From JBBRBB01 sp963830175 (GTDB lineage Bacteria > Bacteroidota > Bacteroidia > Chitinophagales > Chitinophagaceae): a stretch of DNA of 64,000 nt. Below, piece by piece: positions 9,352-18,064 of the stretch. The stretch spans positions 1 through 64,000 of the forward strand of contig CAWHKV010000009.1 of the NCBI GenBank assembly GCA_963830175.1, read 5' to 3'. The translations under genes were made by a program, and so were the position numbers. How positions within the stretch are numbered: the stretch's first letter is position 1; every line of letters begins with the position of its first letter. The notes beneath the pieces are model-generated. The model was given only the letters and a program-made list of their open reading frames with translations, was not told the origin of the DNA and ran no database searches.

Positions 9352-10102
9352 TCAGGCAAAAAATTGAATTAATTTCTTCACAGGCCTTATTATTAATAAC
9401 TGTAAAGGAAATGACCGGCCATTAACAGACCATGCCTGCATAATTTCCCTGTTACCCCTGTAAATATTTTTAATGCTTTTATTACTGGCGCCTCCCAGGC
9501 GCATGCGTACAAGGAATTTATTTAGGTGCACCAGAGAAAACCTATGTACATTAAAACAACGAAACATAAACTCGTAATCTGCTGCAATCTTAAATTGAAG
9601 GTCATAGCCACCCACCTTCATATATACCCCCCTGCCGAATGAATAATGCCGGGTGCGGAGGCACTTCCCCATCCCTGAAAAAATTATTGTAAAATGGGCT
9701 CGTAACCCATTTGCGCACTACAACCTCAATATTGTTTTGCCTGCAGTAAACAATATTTCCATAAACTGCATCTGCCTTATTGTATATGGCAAATTTTTCT
9801 ACCACCTCTTCTATAACCTTATTACTGAAATACACATCGTCAGAATTTAAAATACCAATTACATCGCCAGTAGCCACAGCCATGCCTTTGTTCATTGCAT
9901 CGTATAAACCCTTATCGGGTTCCGAAATAATTGTTTGAATTTTTTCCCTGTAGGCGTTAACGATCTCCATTGTACGGTCAGTGGATCCTCCGTCAACAAT
10001 TATATATTCAATGTTGGGATGGGTTTGAGATAATACTGACTGAATGGCGCTGTCAATAAACTGCTCGTTGTTATAAACTACTGTTATTATAGAAACCTTC
10101 AT
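9352..10102 (-). CDS. GT2 glycosyltransferase, frameshifted at a G6 tract
   Basis: 249 residues when read through one extra base. The N-terminal part is a classic GT-A fold: VSIITVVYNNEQFIDSAIQS, the nucleotide-binding IIVDGGSTDRT, EPDKGLYDAMNKG and the DxD-like region ILNSDDVYFSN. The frame breaks at FIRQG, encoded by a run of six G on the minus strand (plus-strand C run 9627-9632). Dropping one G gives FIRQGVYMKVGGYDLQFKIAADYEFMFRC, the conserved ADYEFMLR-type motif of this family. It transfers a sugar to the growing lipid-linked repeat unit in the cytoplasm. The indel is probably a sequencing error but could be slipped-strand variation. It starts 3 bp after fcl. Confidence 0.82.
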
Positions 10103-10105
10103 TGT

Positions 10106-11042
10106 TTATACTTCCTCTTCCGCAAAAAACTTTTCGCGGTACACTTTCTGAATGCCCTCTTTTAATGAAATTTTATTTGTCCATCCCAATTTATTGATCT
10201 TGCTTACATCCATTAATTTGCGTGGGGTACCATCAGGCTTGCCTGAATCAAAAATAATTTTGCCCTGAAAGCCGGTGATCTCACTTATCATTTCTGCCAG
10301 ATCCTGTATACTTATATCTTGTCCTGATCCAATATTTACTGGCCCTGGTGCACTGTAATTTTCCCATTAAAAACAAAGAAGCATCTGCCATATCATCCAC
10401 ATGCAAAAATTCGCGCAATGGTTTGCCTGAACCCCAAACAGTTACAGAATTATTTTCCTTTTCTTTTGCCTCATGAAATTTTCTTAATAATGCCGGCAAT
10501 ACGTGAGAATTGTTTAGATCATAATTATCATTTGGGCCATACAGGTTAGTGGGCATGGCTGAAATATAATTGCATCCATATTGTGCCCGGTACGCATCGC
10601 ATAATTTTATACCTGCAATCTTTGCAATTGCATAGGGTTCATTGGTTTCTTCCAGTAACCCGGTAAGTAAATAATCTTCTTTTAATGGCTGTGGTGCTAA
10701 CCTGGGATAAATACATGATGAACCAAGAAACAATAACTTCTTAACCCCATTTACATACGAAGCATGAATGATGTTGTTTTGAATTTGCAGGTTATCATAG
10801 ATAAATTCTGCCCTGTAAGTATTATTTGCCAATATGCCGCCAACTTTTGCCGCAGCAAGAAAAACATAATCAGGCTTTTCATTTTTAAAGAAATCAAACA
10901 CATCGTGTTGATTCCTTAGATCCAGCTCAGCAGATGTACGTAAAATAAAATGTTGAAATCCGTTTTTTAAAAGTGCACGGTGTATAGCACTTCCCACCAT
11001 GCCTCTATGCCCTGCAATATATATTTTACTGTCAGCCGTCAT
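10106..11042 (-). CDS. fcl: GDP-L-fucose synthase, one frameshift
   Basis: 311 residues after removing one inserted base in GGGAAAA (minus strand) at about 10359-10366. It is an extended SDR enzyme: Rossmann motif IYIAGHRGMVGSAI at the N-terminus, SSCIYPRLAPQP with the catalytic Ser region, and YAIAKIAGIKLCDAYR with the YxxxK pair. Past the indel the frame resumes as NYSAPGPVNIGSGQDISI and ends FFAEEEV. Known reaction: 3,5-epimerisation and NADPH reduction of GDP-4-keto-6-deoxymannose to GDP-L-fucose. It overlaps gmd by 4 bp, forming the usual Gmd-Fcl pair. The enzyme is otherwise well conserved, so an assembly error is likely. Confidence 0.93.
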
Positions 11043-12103
11043 TTACTAAAAAGTTTTAGATCTCCCGCCATCATTTCCTTTACCAATGTTTCCAGGGTAT
11101 ATTTTGGCTGCCAGCCCAACTTTTCTTTTGCTTTTGTGGGATCGCCGATAAGCAGGTCTACTTCTGTAGGTCTGAAATAATTTTCATCAATGCAAACTAC
11201 TTCAGTTCCTTCTTTAACCTGGTAACGTTCATCGTTGCATTTTTTAATAAAACCCTTTTCTGCAACACCTTCTCCCGTAAAAGCTATTTCAATTCCAGCC
11301 TCGGCAAAAGCCATTCTAACAAAATCCCGCACAGAGGTTGTAATGCCGGTGGCTATTACGTAATCTTCAGGTACATCCTGCTGCAACATAAGCCACATAG
11401 CTTCTATATAATCTTTCGCATGTCCCCAGTCTCTTTTAGCATCTAAATTTCCAAGAAATAATTTGTCCTGTTTTCCCAAAGCAATTTGCGCTACTGCACG
11501 TGTTACTTTCCGTGTTACAAAAGTTTCTCCGCGAACGGGGCTCTCATGGTTAAATAAAATGCCGTTTACGGCAAACATGTTATATGCTTCGCGATAATTT
11601 ACCGTTATCCAATATGCATATAATTTTGCTACACCATATGGAGACCGCGGATAAAACGGTGTAAATTCTGTTTGCGGAACCTGCTGCACCAATCCATATA
11701 ACTCTGAAGTGGATGCCTGGTAAATACGTGTTTTTTGAATCAAACCTAATAAACGTACTGCTTCAAGAATGCGCAAGGTACCTATACCATCAGCATTTGC
11801 GGTATACTCAGGTGTTTCAAAACTTACCTTAACATGGCTTTGCGCAGCCAGGTTAAAAATTTCATCCGGCTGTGTTTCCTGTATAATTCTTATTAAATTG
11901 GTAGAGTCTGTGAGGTCTCCATAATGTAACCTGAAACGGGGATGGTTCTCATGCGGATCTTCATATAAATGATCAATTCTTTCGGTATTTATAAGCGAAC
12001 TTCTTCTTTTAATACCGTGTACCATATATCCCTTGTTCAAAAGGAATTCTGCAAGATATGAACCATCCTGCCCGGTGACCCCTGTTATTAAAGCGGTTTT
12101 CAT
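11039..12103 (-). CDS. gmd: GDP-mannose 4,6-dehydratase
   Basis: 354 residues, full length. N-terminal NAD(P)-binding ALITGVTGQDGSYLAEFLL; then HGIKRRSSLINTERIDHLY, which is diagnostic for Gmd; YQASTSELYG with the catalytic Thr/Ser-Glu region; YPRSPYGVAKLYAYW with the YxxxK pair; FNHESPVRGETFVTRK; and YFRPTEVDLLIGDP near the C-terminus. It converts GDP-D-mannose to GDP-4-keto-6-deoxymannose, the first step to GDP-L-fucose (or GDP-rhamnose/perosamine). The overlapping fcl directs it to fucose. It supplies the fucosyl donor for the polysaccharide made by this locus. Confidence 0.97.
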   Translation of the reverse strand: MKTALITGVTGQDGSYLAEFLLNKGYMVHGIKRRSSLINTERIDHLYEDPHENHPRFRLHYGDLTDSTNLIRIIQETQPDEIFNLAAQSHVKVSFETPEYTANADGIGTLRILEAVRLLGLIQKTRIYQASTSELYGLVQQVPQTEFTPFYPRSPYGVAKLYAYWITVNYREAYNMFAVNGILFNHESPVRGETFVTRKVTRAVAQIALGKQDKLFLGNLDAKRDWGHAKDYIEAMWLMLQQDVPEDYVIATGITTSVRDFVRMAFAEAGIEIAFTGEGVAEKGFIKKCNDERYQVKEGTEVVCIDENYFRPTEVDLLIGDPTKAKEKLGWQPKYTLETLVKEMMAGDLKLFSK

Positions 12104-12223
12104 TCGTTAATCTTTAAAATATTTTTTGGGATTAGGTTATGCATAATTGAAGATGCAAATATGTATGACTGTATTTGGTATGAAAAAGCATTTACCAATA
12201 TTTACAAAAGTCGCAAATGTAAT

Positions 12224-13111
12224 CTATTCATATCCATACTGTGCATTAAAACCTGATAGTTGTGAATTGTATAGATCAATCAGTGATTCATCAAAATAAT
12301 TCTTCCAATCGCCCTGCACGCCTTTTCTAAAGAAACTTCCGGTATTATTTTCACCCGGCTTTTTTCCACCGCTTAATTTTTCAAAGCTGTTGCTTTCAAT
12401 TACATTTTTTAGTTCTTCATCTCCTGCAAAAAGGGAGAAATGCAGGGCAACCTCCTTCATATATTTATAAGTATCAGATCGCAGGTCTTCGTATTTCAAT
12501 ACATAACATAATGGGTCGCCTGCATAACGATTCCAGCTGTTCACCCATTGTATATATTCAGGTAAAAGGGTTTTTGCAAAATGCTGAAGAGATTGTTTAA
12601 CATCCAAATTCTTATACACCTTGTGTTGCGGATGATAGGTGGTTCTCTTTACATAAAAAATATGACTTACAGCCACATCGCGAAGGTCCCGATATGTAAC
12701 TAGAAATTTTATGTTGTTCTTCGCCAGTATATCGAAATTATGACGGGACCCATGCGCATGAACTTTAAAAACGGCCAGGCACCTGTTGAATTTTGTAAAT
12801 ACATTTTTGGGCAAATCGAATGTATGGCTTTCGCCTTTTCTTTGTTCGTAAGCAACCGCTTCAGGAACCATCACTTCAGCAAAACCGGGAAATGATGCAA
12901 GCATTTTTTCAACCCACGTCGTCCCGCTTTTTGGCAAACCGGCAACAAATAACACTTGTTGACCATACCTTTTATGGTGTTGGGCAAAACCTTTTTGGCA
13001 GGCTTTTAATTGTGAATAAAAACGCGGATAAGCAACCAGCCGTTTTGCAAGTGAAGTAAAAGCAGATGGAACGTATTTCGCGTTCTTCTCCAACTTACGG
13101 TATACATTCAT
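12224..13111 (-). CDS. Sulfotransferase (PAPS-dependent), first of three in the locus
   Basis: 295 residues. The 5'-phosphosulfate-binding loop FVAGLPKSGTTWVEKML is near residue 56 and the 3'-phosphate-binding segment LVTYRDLRDVAVSHIF near residue 135. The C-terminal FFRKGVQGDWKNYF matches the RKGxxGDWKxxF motif of Sulfotransfer_1 proteins. Expected reaction: sulfate from PAPS to a hydroxyl of a sugar or lipid. Its place inside the exopolysaccharide operon, just upstream of gmd-fcl, suggests a glycan or repeat-unit acceptor. No signal peptide is visible, so it would act in the cytoplasm before flipping. It is followed by a 120-bp AT-rich spacer. Confidence 0.88.
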   Translation of the reverse strand: MNVYRKLEKNAKYVPSAFTSLAKRLVAYPRFYSQLKACQKGFAQHHKRYGQQVLFVAGLPKSGTTWVEKMLASFPGFAEVMVPEAVAYEQRKGESHTFDLPKNVFTKFNRCLAVFKVHAHGSRHNFDILAKNNIKFLVTYRDLRDVAVSHIFYVKRTTYHPQHKVYKNLDVKQSLQHFAKTLLPEYIQWVNSWNRYAGDPLCYVLKYEDLRSDTYKYMKEVALHFSLFAGDEELKNVIESNSFEKLSGGKKPGENNTGSFFRKGVQGDWKNYFDESLIDLYNSQLSGFNAQYGYE

Positions 13112-13171
13112 TTCGGATGTTAAAGAATAATGGAACGTGTGACAAATGTAAAAAATATCGGCTACTATAAA

Positions 13172-14560
13172 TTAATCAGTATCATTCTTATCAAATTGTT
13201 TGATACTTCTTTTAGAAACCGCGGGCACATCGCCATAAGTAGCAACATAATTTTTTTGAACTTTTTCGAAAGTATTGCCCGTTATTTCAATTCGAATTTT
13301 CCTGTTTTCGAAACTAAATCCATTATCGTTAAACACATTTCCTGATGTTGCATTAGACACTACACGTGCAACCTGTGCATCAGAGATCTTATTTTTTGTC
13401 TGCAACCTAATGCCGGTTGAAAAATTATTAATGGTGTTATTTGTAATGAACAGGCTGTCGCCTAAAATAACCTGTTTATTTTTCTGGTATACCTGCTCGT
13501 TAACCTGTATGCCAATTGGCCGTGTTTCTTCAGATTGTAAAAAATTATTACGGATACTTATGTTAAACCCGGCACCATTTAAACGAATGGCTGCCGTAAC
13601 CTTAACACCTTTATTAATGTACACTTTGTTGTTTTCAACCAGCACATTCCTGTTTATATTACGCTCCATAATGTTGCCCATTTCTTCAAAGGTGAGATAT
13701 ATGGCATTTGCGCCATCCTGTATATATCGAATAGAATTATTCTTAACCTCGCAATTAGTTACACCACCAATATAAATTCGGCCCCCGGTTGTAGTAATAT
13801 CGTTATTACTTATAACTACATCAGAAGCGTTGCGATGCACTGCAATAGCATCATCCAGTGCGCCCATAATTTTATTGTCTGTGATTTGAATGTTTTTACC
13901 TGAAGCAATACTTATTGCCTGTTCGCCGGCCGCACCGGCAACAGACCAATTACCTGTAATGTAGGCGGATGTGAAAGTATTTTTTGAAATTATAACATTA
14001 TTGGCTCCACCATAAGATGCAGAAACTGCATCGCCATAATAGTCATTGAATGCATTATCTGAAATATTAATTCCATTTACCATTTTGGTTTTCCCATTGC
14101 GTTGCCAACCGATCAATACACTGGCTATAGATGCCCGATCGCCATCCTTTTTTCCCGTTCCGCGAAAATTCTGATCAAATGTTATATGCTCGATTGAAAT
14201 ATTATTTGCTACAATATTGATCATGCCCACCCTGCGGTTGTGCATGGCATAAAAATCATTCGTATTCGTAAAAAGAAATATAGTGTTTGCTTCTCCCTGT
14301 AAATGTAAACTGTCTCTCTCAATATAAATTGGAGCGTCAATTAAGTATGTTCCTGCAGGAAAAAATAGTGTAGTACCAACTGCTGCTTTTTTTATGACAT
14401 TTTCAATAGCAACCGCATCATTTATTTTATCATTCGGTAAAATATTAAGGGTGGTAACATTCACAACTTCGTGTTGCATATCAGAAACATCTGAACAGGA
14501 TTTCGAAGAGCCTGCTGTAAATAATAAAAAAGCTGCAATATGAAAAAATGAATTGAACAT
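13172..14560 (-). CDS. Secreted right-handed parallel beta-helix protein (lyase/epimerase-like)
   Basis: 462 residues with an N-terminal hydrophobic signal segment and a Cys at SSKSCSD that may be a lipoprotein site, although the lipobox is poor. After LPNDKINDAVAIENVI, which fits the pectate-lyase-like entry strand, the protein is made of repeated short N-rich coils (VIISKNTF, IQITDNKIMG, VVISNNDITT, CEVKNNSIRYI), typical of PbH1 repeats. Many polysaccharide operons carry such a protein as a lyase, depolymerase or epimerase acting in the periplasm. No catalytic residues can be assigned from sequence alone. It lies within the same-direction gene run between two glycan-modification genes. Confidence 0.72.
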   Translation of the reverse strand: MFNSFFHIAAFLLFTAGSSKSCSDVSDMQHEVVNVTTLNILPNDKINDAVAIENVIKKAAVGTTLFFPAGTYLIDAPIYIERDSLHLQGEANTIFLFTNTNDFYAMHNRRVGMINIVANNISIEHITFDQNFRGTGKKDGDRASIASVLIGWQRNGKTKMVNGINISDNAFNDYYGDAVSASYGGANNVIISKNTFTSAYITGNWSVAGAAGEQAISIASGKNIQITDNKIMGALDDAIAVHRNASDVVISNNDITTTGGRIYIGGVTNCEVKNNSIRYIQDGANAIYLTFEEMGNIMERNINRNVLVENNKVYINKGVKVTAAIRLNGAGFNISIRNNFLQSEETRPIGIQVNEQVYQKNKQVILGDSLFITNNTINNFSTGIRLQTKNKISDAQVARVVSNATSGNVFNDNGFSFENRKIRIEITGNTFEKVQKNYVATYGDVPAVSKRSIKQFDKNDTD

Positions 14561-14668
14561 GATCTATTTATGATACTATACCTATTTGCAAAAACTAAGC
14601 CTGTAAAAAATTTGCCGACCAATTAATGAGACTTCAACAAAACATTAATGTTTATTGTAAAAGTCTGA

Positions 14669-15232
14669 TCATGAAATAATTCTTTGCCGAACAGGTTCTG
14701 CAGGGTTACCTGCATAAATAGTATAAGCATCCATAGATCTATTAATTACAGAGCCTACTGTTAAAATACTGTGACTGTAACATACAACACCGGGGCACAC
14801 AATAGCTTTTGCGCCAATCCAAACGCCTTCTTCCAATAAAACAGGTTTAGTTACCAGGTCGAAAGAAACCGACCGGTAATTATGATTACCTGTTAATATC
14901 ATTGCTCCCTGGCTTAGGGTTGTGTGATCTCCCAAAACAACTTTATCCAGATTATCGATCCAAACTTTTTCACCAACTGAAACATAATCACCAATTGAAA
15001 GGTTCCACGGATATTTAATATTTACACCCGGCTTAATTATGCATCTTTTACCAATTGAAGTGCCGAACAATCGCAGTAAAAAAACTTTAAGCCCATTAAT
15101 GGGATTTAGCGGGTTTATAAAAAAGATGGCATTTACAAAATACCACAATACCAGTTTAATTTTTGGCGCACCGGGTTTGTACCAGTCGTTGTTAAAAGTG
15201 TTTTTTTGAACTTTTTTGTTTCCCTCAATCAT
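14669..15232 (-). CDS. Hexapeptide-repeat acyltransferase (WcaF-like)
   Basis: 187 residues. The N-terminal part (WYKPGAPKIKLVLWYFVNAIFF) with NPLNPINGLKVFLLRLFG is typical of colanic-acid WcaF-type acetyltransferases. It is followed by a left-handed beta-helix with hexapeptide repeats (IKPGVNIKYP, LSIGDYVSVGEKVWI, VVLGDHTTLSQGAMI), the catalytic-His region TGNHNYRS, and VWIGAKAIVCPGV. Likely role: O-acetylation of the repeat unit with acetyl-CoA in the cytoplasm. It lies 4 bp downstream of the GT4 gene, so it is co-transcribed. Acyl-donor specificity is inferred from the family. Confidence 0.88.
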   Translation of the reverse strand: MIEGNKKVQKNTFNNDWYKPGAPKIKLVLWYFVNAIFFINPLNPINGLKVFLLRLFGTSIGKRCIIKPGVNIKYPWNLSIGDYVSVGEKVWIDNLDKVVLGDHTTLSQGAMILTGNHNYRSVSFDLVTKPVLLEEGVWIGAKAIVCPGVVCYSHSILTVGSVINRSMDAYTIYAGNPAEPVRQRIIS

Positions 15233-15236
15233 AATA

Positions 15237-16340
15237 TTAATTGCCTGTTAATATTGTTTTGAATGAATGATATTGCATGGAAGCTGTTTTCTGAATATTA
15301 TAATTTGCTTTGATAAACTTATGAACACCGGCAGACATTTCTTTTATTTCATCAGGGGTTAAACTGTTGCAATGTTCAAGTGCCTTTTTTATTTCTTCTA
15401 CAGATGTTCCGGTTGGTACAGCAAGTATCTCTTGTACAATCTCCGGAAAATTTACCCCGGTTGATATCACAGGAATTAAACCTTTTTCGGCAGCTTCAAC
15501 TATACTCATCGGGAAACCTTCGCTGTAAGAAGGCAAAACCACAAAAGTGCTTAGCATTAAAAGTCCTGCTTTTTTTTCGCCATATACGGCTCCCGCATAT
15601 TCAATGTTCCCAGCTTTTTTTATTAACTCCTGCACGGCATGCAATTCTCCGTCATCGGGTCCTGCCACAACAAGTTTTACATCTTTTCGAGAATGTAGTT
15701 CTGAAAGCATCCATGCTTTTATTAAAGGTATCACTCCTTTTTTGTGATGCAGGCGGGCGAGAAATAAATATACCACAGGCTTTTCCGTTCTTACGTTAAG
15801 GAGATCTTCTGAAACCTCAATACCCGTAGGAATGTATAAATGTTTTTTACCCGGAAATAACTTTATCATATTCTCCCGTTCAGGGGTACTGTGCGACCAA
15901 ATATAATCGGCATGCGACAGCCTTTTTTTCTCAAAAAATAGCCAGTAAATTTTTTTCTTAAGCCATTTTTGAGATAAACTCCATGGTTCCAAAGTTCCAT
16001 GTGGTGAAAACACCCAATTAAAACCTTTTCTTTTAAGATGACTGCCCCAGGCAGATTGGAATCCCCATGGACTATGAGAGATTATAATATCCCGGGAGGG
16101 ATTTAATTTTCTGCTAATAAGAAGTTGATCCAGGTAATTAATACTTCTGCTTTTTAAAGAAATCAGCGTTACATGTTTAAAAGAAAAACCGTGTTCAGGC
16201 CCCTGAAACCAAAGTTCTGTGGTGACATTAAATTTTTCGTATAACTCTTCCGCAGCATTAACTGCGGCTATAATAACACCCATTCTTATTGGTTGCACAT
16301 CACGTATAATATTAATGATTCGCATAAACTCTTTTTTCAC
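15237..16340 (-). CDS. GT4 glycosyltransferase
   Basis: 367 residues, GT-B fold. The N-terminal domain begins RIINIIRDVQPIRMGVIIAA. The C-terminal donor domain has YLFLARLHHKKGVIPLIKAW (about residue 190), KLVVAGPDDGELHAV, EYAGAVYGEKKAGLL, and PSYSEGFPMSIVEAAEKGLIPV with the EX7E-like motif ending in STGVNFPEIV. It uses a nucleotide-sugar donor to extend the lipid-linked oligosaccharide in the cytoplasm. The chosen start overlaps the upstream sulfotransferase stop by 4 bp (ATGA), typical of translational coupling; an alternative Met lies five codons downstream. With the GT2 gene it is one of only two visible glycosyltransferases in the Wzx/Wzy part of the locus. Confidence 0.92.
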   Translation of the reverse strand: MKKEFMRIINIIRDVQPIRMGVIIAAVNAAEELYEKFNVTTELWFQGPEHGFSFKHVTLISLKSRSINYLDQLLISRKLNPSRDIIISHSPWGFQSAWGSHLKRKGFNWVFSPHGTLEPWSLSQKWLKKKIYWLFFEKKRLSHADYIWSHSTPERENMIKLFPGKKHLYIPTGIEVSEDLLNVRTEKPVVYLFLARLHHKKGVIPLIKAWMLSELHSRKDVKLVVAGPDDGELHAVQELIKKAGNIEYAGAVYGEKKAGLLMLSTFVVLPSYSEGFPMSIVEAAEKGLIPVISTGVNFPEIVQEILAVPTGTSVEEIKKALEHCNSLTPDEIKEMSAGVHKFIKANYNIQKTASMQYHSFKTILTGN

Positions 16341-17260
16341 CAGGGAACCTGATGCCCTGTTAACTGCTGCAGCTTTATCTTATCTCTATTGTATAACTCT
16401 GCGAGTTGTTGCATGGCTTCATCACTTACCTGCTCTTTATCCAATGATTGGGTATTTATTTTCCTATATACTGGTGTAACATATTTTTTCAAAACCATAG
16501 CAGCATTATATCCCAACCTGCTTTTGTATCCTTTTTCAATCAGCAGTTCGCGCCCCATTTTGTAAACCTTTGCCAGGGATGAGCTTCTTGTTGAAATGGT
16601 TTGGTTGTTTTTTTGAAAATTATATTCATCATAAAACCGGTTGTCTATACCAAGGTGTTCCGAAACATTCTGCATAAATTTTAAGGGGTTCGCTTTCAGA
16701 TCTTCATAGAAATAAATATTCAGATTTTCTTTCCCAAAAAGTGAAATATAATTCTGCAGGTAACCACTGTAAAAGCCTGTTTGGTATGCCATAAGACTTG
16801 TATTTGAATTGCCGGTGTAAGCCATGCTTTTTTTCATAAAGGCTGCAAAGGTTTCCTGCCTGTTAATGATGCCCTGCTGTTTTCCGTAATTAAATAAAGA
16901 AATAAAACGCTGAACCGGATCGCGAAGAATAAAAACAACTTTACCCTTATTTGTTTTTAGAAATTCATGTATGCGTGCGGGTGCGCCAGGTGCATACATA
17001 TATTCAGGGGAGGCTTCCAGCTTATATTTCACAGCGTCACAATCCCTGAAAAACAAATCATATTGACCAAACCCTTTGGAATGATCGTACAATGAGCGAA
17101 GGTTTAAAGCGCGCTGCCACGATTTATCAAGAAAGAAAAATGTTTGTTTTATATAAGCCTCGCAAACCTGTGGATGCGCAGCGAGGTAGTTAAAAAACGA
17201 GGTTGTTGCTGCCTTATTAGTACCCGCTATAATTAAGTATTCTGATTGCTGTTGTTTCAT
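16337..17260 (-). CDS. Sulfotransferase-family protein, heparan-type
   Basis: 307 residues. N-terminal YLIIAGTNKAATTSFFNYLAA corresponds to the PAPS loop GxxKxGTT of bacterial and heparan-type sulfotransferases, but the usual Gly is Ala here (KAATT). HPQVCEAYIKQTFFF follows, then VVFILRDPVQRFISLFNYG as the 3'-phosphate-binding segment. Expected role: sulfation of a sugar hydroxyl or amine in the polysaccharide. Operon context is strong: it overlaps the GT4 start by 4 bp and sits 6 bp after a second sulfotransferase. KAATT occurs in some family members, so activity is probable, but loop function is inferred. Confidence 0.85.
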   Translation of the reverse strand: MKQQQSEYLIIAGTNKAATTSFFNYLAAHPQVCEAYIKQTFFFLDKSWQRALNLRSLYDHSKGFGQYDLFFRDCDAVKYKLEASPEYMYAPGAPARIHEFLKTNKGKVVFILRDPVQRFISLFNYGKQQGIINRQETFAAFMKKSMAYTGNSNTSLMAYQTGFYSGYLQNYISLFGKENLNIYFYEDLKANPLKFMQNVSEHLGIDNRFYDEYNFQKNNQTISTRSSSLAKVYKMGRELLIEKGYKSRLGYNAAMVLKKYVTPVYRKINTQSLDKEQVSDEAMQQLAELYNRDKIKLQQLTGHQVPW

Positions 17261-17266
17261 GTTTTA

Positions 17267-18064
17267 TTAATACCAATTGCGGTCTTTTTCGTAACCCAGT
17301 TTTATTAAATCGGTGCCTGCATAAAAATCAAAAACCTCACTGGCTTCTTTCGAAAAATTATTTTTCCAGTCTCCTGCAATGCCTTTTCTTAAAAAGCTTT
17401 TCTTGTCTTCTTCACCGGGCTTACGGCTTGTTATATTCTGGAAAGAAAATTTTTGTACAACCTGTTCAAGTTTAACAGGGTCCGGTGATTTATTCAGCAA
17501 CTGCTGCACACTTTCACCAAGTGTACCTGCTGCATCCTGTAACAAAGATTCGTATCTTACAAGTACCACGCGATCTTTATTGAGATAGGTATTGATTAGA
17601 CCATTCCAGGTAAATTTTTTACCGGCCATGGTATACCGGGTAAACATATACTCAATAAACTGAGGCATGTTATCCCAAATGTTTTCAAAGTTTTCAAATG
17701 GTGCAGCGGCCCTGTTTTTATTAACTACACTTTGCTGCAATACATTATTTCCAGTGTATAAATGATGATAATAAGAAACCATAACATCCCTTCCATCTCT
17801 TATAACACAAACTGTTTTATTAAAATTGTTATGATGATAAAAATGTCCGTGCAAAATGCTTTTTTGCAATTTGGGCATTTTATTACGAGGATAAGGTAAT
17901 TGCAAATAATCGGATAACATCTGGCAATACCACGTTCCGCCAGATTTTGGAAATTCTGAAACAAGTATTAGATCCAATGCGCCAGAAGCTGCATACCACA
18001 TAAACCTTCGCTTAAGGGAGGCAACTTTTTTACTTAAATCACTACGGTTGTCTTTCATAATCAC
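17267..18064 (-). CDS. Sulfotransferase (PAPS-dependent)
   Basis: 265 residues. PAPS 5'-loop VSEFPKSGGTWYCQML near residue 37, 3'-phosphate-binding VCVIRDGRDVMVSYYHHL near residue 86, and C-terminal FLRKGIAGDWKNNF. The RKGxxGDWK motif is shared with the sulfotransferase at 12224-13111, so these two belong to the same subfamily while the one at 16337 is distinct. Expected to sulfate a hydroxyl on the lipid-linked repeat unit. Its start overlaps the polymerase gene upstream by 4 bp, so translation is coupled to it. Confidence 0.88.
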   Translation of the reverse strand: MIMKDNRSDLSKKVASLKRRFMWYAASGALDLILVSEFPKSGGTWYCQMLSDYLQLPYPRNKMPKLQKSILHGHFYHHNNFNKTVCVIRDGRDVMVSYYHHLYTGNNVLQQSVVNKNRAAAPFENFENIWDNMPQFIEYMFTRYTMAGKKFTWNGLINTYLNKDRVVLVRYESLLQDAAGTLGESVQQLLNKSPDPVKLEQVVQKFSFQNITSRKPGEEDKKSFLRKGIAGDWKNNFSKEASEVFDFYAGTDLIKLGYEKDRNWY

